NCBI RefSeq assembly: GCF_000186865.1
Contig: NW_008705594.1
Location: 95,229 to 112,462, forward strand
DNA from: Aureococcus anophagefferens
Taxonomy: Eukaryota > Sar > Pelagophyceae > Pelagomonadales > Pelagomonadaceae
Direction: 5' to 3'
Length of the DNA stretch: 17,234 bases
Both the position numbers and the translations under genes were made by a program. Shown here piece by piece: positions 16,001 through 17,234 of this stretch; positions within the stretch are counted from its first letter, which is position 1; every line of letters begins with the position of its first letter. The notes beneath the pieces were generated by a model that made no database searches, was not told the origin of the DNA, and worked only from the letters and a program-made list of their open reading frames with translations.

Positions 16001-17234
16001 TCAATGCTTTTTCACAATGCTGTTTCAGAGAGCAAGCTTTACAGCTAGGTAACGTGCCTATGAAGACTTCAGCAGATACACTCACGAGCTTAAAAGCTAG
16101 CAATCAAAGCGTCCAAGGCAAAACATCGTGATCTGAAATGACAACACGACTCAGATAGATGTCTCGCAGCAGCATGGACCGGCCAGCGTCCTCACGTCTG
16201 ATTCTTGGCGCAGTATCTTGTCAACTGCGTGTGGGGGGCCTGGTCAAGAGCGGCTGTGGAAGCCTCATATCACAGAAACGTTGCCGACTCACGTTGCCGA
16301 CTGCTTCTCTCGTTCTGCCCAGGAGCTCGAAGAGCGCAGTTTACAGGACGCCACCTGTCCGTCCAATCGCACAAGAAACAATCAAGCAAACACATACCCC
16401 TCCGGCCTCGCTCCATGGTCTTCTCGACGAGCTTGTTGGCATCACGACCCAGCTCACCGGCACTGCCATCTTGCCCGACGCGCCGCTCATGTCGGCTGGG
16501 CTCGACTCCATCGGGGCCACGGAGCTCTCGACGCGACTCAACGAGCGCCTCGAAACGGAGCTACCGTCGACGCTACTTTTCGACCACCCGTCGCTTCGTT
16601 CCATTGCCGATTCATTGACGATAGAAGGCAGAGATGTGAGTACACGAGAGGGAAATTCATGAAGCGTGATGCGTCGAGCGGTAGCGCCTGAACCGCGAAT
16701 GATATCTTGAGGTGCTTCTGTGGTAACAACCATCTCTGTATCGCTCATTGATGTGCTCGGCACAGCCTTGGCCACAAATTTGCCGCTGATGGCTGCCGGA
16801 CTGGACTCGGTCGCAGCGACGGAGTTTGCAAATACCCTAGCAGAATGATTCACTATGGAATTGCCGTAGACGCTCCTATTCGACCACCCGACGATCGAGT
16901 CAGTAGCTGGGCTCATCTCAGAGACAGCCATCGACGGAGAGGGGATGTAGCTCGTCACTGATGCCTCCCTAATTATAATGCATCCGGCTGAAACAGCATC
17001 TCCAGAAGCACAGAGTGTCGCAGTGTCACTGTCGGGCTCATTCTCATTCAGTTTGCCAGGCTTTATGTCGACGAAGACTGGACTAGAGCACCTCATAACC
17101 CTTGGTTTAGTGACCAACTCTGGTGTGCCAGTCTGTCGCTGGTAGAGCAACGCCTCGTTTGTATCAGCAGCGTACGGGGCTTTCTCCAGCTTGTGGTCAG
17201 ATGCGGCGGCGTTTGGAATCTCGAGGATACCACC
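8672..17234 (+). CDS. Gene B: monooxygenase-ACP-PKS, 5' part
   Basis: Multidomain synthase running off the right end. Order: flavin monooxygenase (8672-10021), ACP (10222-10450), KS1 (10541-11725), DH (11850-12230), unassigned, ACP-ACP (13142-13690), KS2 (13755-15065), DH (15220-15520), unassigned, ACP-ACP (16400-16945), KS3 start (17010-17234). One frame (codon starts 2 mod 3) is kept from 8672 to 14665, about 6 kb. Introns 14666-14712 and 14883-14931 then shift and restore it. A later change to codon starts 1 mod 3 occurs between about 15510 and 15660 and is not yet explained by a clear intron. Dozens of in-frame TAA/TAG/TGA occur, in conserved domains mostly at Gln or Arg sites. If the TGA at 10019-10021 is a true stop, the monooxygenase would be a separate gene of 449 residues. 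Confidence 0.6.
10222..10450 (+). other. ACP following the monooxygenase
   Basis: [17 protein letters not shown], a TAA, then [18 protein letters not shown] and [20 protein letters not shown]. The phosphopantetheine serine is in GLDSL near 10323. It is in the same frame as the monooxygenase. The 200-nt linker between them contains TAG and TGA codons but no frame change. Confidence 0.88.
10541..11725 (+). other. Ketosynthase KS1 of gene B, complete
   Basis: KS with all catalytic motifs: VPRARWDTN near 10620, LTLDTACST (10959-10984) with the catalytic Cys, [18 protein letters not shown] (about 11357-11410), [10 protein letters not shown] (about 11456-11485), and [13 protein letters not shown] at the end. 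It lacks both introns found in the other two complete KS domains. In-frame stops: DP[TAG]NMLLL (10754-10756) followed by TAA at a usual Glu; DTACST[TAG]LVAVHLA (10985-10987, usually Ser/Ala/Thr); HLA[TGA]AEL (11009-11011, Arg in gene A); AV[TAG]CDGPS (11243-11245, Gln); SA[TAA]RRLI (11291-11293, Gln); SV[TAG]SS (11315-11317, Gln in gene A); S[TGA]VSSFG (11672-11674, Arg in others). No indels. Confidence 0.88.
11850..12230 (+). other. Dehydratase DH1 of gene B, N-terminal half
   Basis: [20 protein letters not shown] (11918-11977) is the DH active-site region with its His. In the HxxxGxxxxP motif the Gly position reads Ala ([10 protein letters not shown]), unlike the other two DH domains. It continues [29 protein letters not shown] and [18 protein letters not shown], all in the same frame as KS1. 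Recognisable sequence stops near 12230. Confidence 0.75.
12231..13141 (+). other. Unassigned stretch between DH1 and ACPs of gene B
   Basis: About 900 nt in which no frame is clearly coding; the gene frame carries stops at roughly random density. The frame on both sides is identical, so any introns here total a multiple of 3. It could be a long intron or the decayed remainder of DH plus a ketoreductase. No motif recognised. Confidence 0.5.
13142..13393 (+). other. First tandem ACP of gene B module 1
   Basis: [35 protein letters not shown], then [20 protein letters not shown]. The phosphopantetheine serine is in GFDSL near 13241. Free of in-frame stops in the core. Confidence 0.9.
13470..13690 (+). 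other. Second tandem ACP of gene B module 1
   Basis: [49 protein letters not shown], then [20 protein letters not shown]. The phosphopantetheine serine is in GLDSL near 13558. Three in-frame stops; Gln fits both TAA sites. Confidence 0.85.
14666..14712 (+). other. Predicted 47-nt intron 1 in KS2 of gene B
   Basis: GTGTGACTG...GAATCTTTTAG. Removal joins DPIE to VGSAI and later KSNMGHLEA in one frame. Same codon position as the 49-nt intron of gene A KS1. Confidence 0.87.
14883..14931 (+). other. Predicted 49-nt intron 2 in KS2 of gene B
   Basis: GTGTGTCGG...GCGTTATAG. Splicing within CA|G gives NAQL, TAG, QLNTHLS, and restores the frame that reads [11 protein letters not shown] downstream. 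Same position and phase as the 47-nt intron of gene A KS1. Confidence 0.87.
15220..15520 (+). other. Dehydratase DH2 of gene B, N-terminal half
   Basis: [20 protein letters not shown] (15254-15313) carries the DH active-site His and HxxxGxxxxP. Next come [15 protein letters not shown], with a Gln codon CAA at 15356-15358 where gene A has TAG, and then [20 protein letters not shown], where gene A has L-Arg (CGA). The KS-DH linker (15083-15240) carries four in-frame stops. Confidence 0.75.
15521..16399 (+). other. Unassigned coding-like stretch between DH2 and ACPs
   Basis: Protein-like reading exists but no domain is named. One frame gives [20 protein letters not shown] near 15545-15605. Another runs from about 15661 into the ACPs and reads [20 protein letters not shown] near 15742-15801 and [20 protein letters not shown] near 15895-15955, the latter vaguely like the start of a ketoreductase linker. 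The gene frame changes here from 2 mod 3 to 1 mod 3, so an intron or indel must lie near 15510-15660. A 13-bp-period tandem repeat is at 16278-16302. Confidence 0.45.
16278..16302. repeat. Short tandem repeat, period 13
   Basis: ACGTTGCCGACT occurs twice, 13 bp apart, upstream of the ACP pair of gene B module 2. Confidence 0.8.
16400..16640 (+). other. First tandem ACP of gene B module 2
   Basis: [57 protein letters not shown]. Complete, without stops, with the phosphopantetheine serine in GLDSI near 16507. Closest to gene A's ACP at 985-740. Confidence 0.92.
16730..16945 (+). other. Second tandem ACP of gene B module 2
   Basis: [39 protein letters not shown] (16846-16848), FTMELP, TAG (16867-16869), [17 protein letters not shown]. 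The TGA is shared with gene A's matching ACP. The TAG stands where the other ACPs have Ser, Ala or Pro. Confidence 0.87.
17010..17234 (+). other. Start of ketosynthase KS3 of gene B (cut by window end)
   Basis: [15 protein letters not shown] (17020-17064), VPVCRW (17125-17142) followed by TAG (17143-17145), and [12 protein letters not shown] at the window end. It aligns with the KS start at 1-400 (minus) including the TAG after RW. The catalytic residues lie beyond the window. Confidence 0.85.

Noticed and set aside
16341..17150. 269-codon open frame on the minus strand, the longest in the window
   Set aside because: It is antisense to the ACP-ACP-KS of gene B. The plus strand carries the conserved motifs (GLDS, LLFDHP, VSLSG), and Ser-rich antisense frames are expected from them.
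1..17234. CRISPR array, bacterial operon or phage origin
   Set aside because: There are no regularly spaced repeats, Shine-Dalgarno-led gene sets or phage genes. Spliceosomal introns point to a eukaryote.
1..17234. TGA = Trp code (ciliate- or mitochondrion-like)
   Set aside because: TGA does not align to Trp in any clear case. Conserved Trp positions use TGG, and TGA aligns to Arg.

Overview
The window looks like nuclear DNA of a protist, probably an alga or an alveolate. The evidence is multidomain type I polyketide synthase (PKS) genes with short GT-AG introns (47-52 nt), an HMG-box exon with a polypyrimidine acceptor, and no bacterial operon structure. I cannot place the species. GC content is about 50%, higher in the centre (about 6.65-7.9 kb).

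Layout: two PKS genes diverge from a central spacer. Gene A runs on the minus strand from about 6198 to beyond position 1: acetyl/propionyl-CoA-synthetase-like loading domain, ACP, complete KS, DH, an unassigned stretch, two tandem ACPs, start of the next KS. Gene B runs on the plus strand from about 8672 past the right end: FAD/NADPH monooxygenase, ACP, KS, DH, unassigned, ACP-ACP, KS, DH, unassigned, ACP-ACP, start of a third KS. No AT, KR or ER is recognisable, and KS is followed directly by DH, as in trans-AT-type synthases. The ends of the window (about 1-980 and 16400-17234) are homologous in inverted orientation, because both are ACP-ACP-KS segments of the two genes.

The most unusual property is that both genes are full of in-frame TAA, TAG and TGA codons yet keep their reading frame. 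Gene A stays in one frame over about 6.2 kb and gene B over about 6 kb. The local frame changes inside two KS domains are repaired exactly by predicted introns of 49+47 nt and 47+49 nt at homologous positions. Where copies in the window can be aligned, TAA/TAG sits where the others have Gln (CAA/CAG) and TGA where they have Arg (often CGA). About 30 Trp codons are all TGG. Either the stops are read as sense (codon reassignment, or U-to-C RNA editing), or these are pseudogenes damaged almost only by substitution. The intact active sites, splice sites and frames favour the first reading, but a few stops at Ser or Glu positions do not fit neatly.

The centre (6.2-8.67 kb) holds a half HMG-box exon, a GC-rich basic/SAP/acidic-tail gene copy that is frameshifted several times, and an unrecognised minus-strand ORF. 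Its indel-rich decay contrasts with the indel-free flanks.
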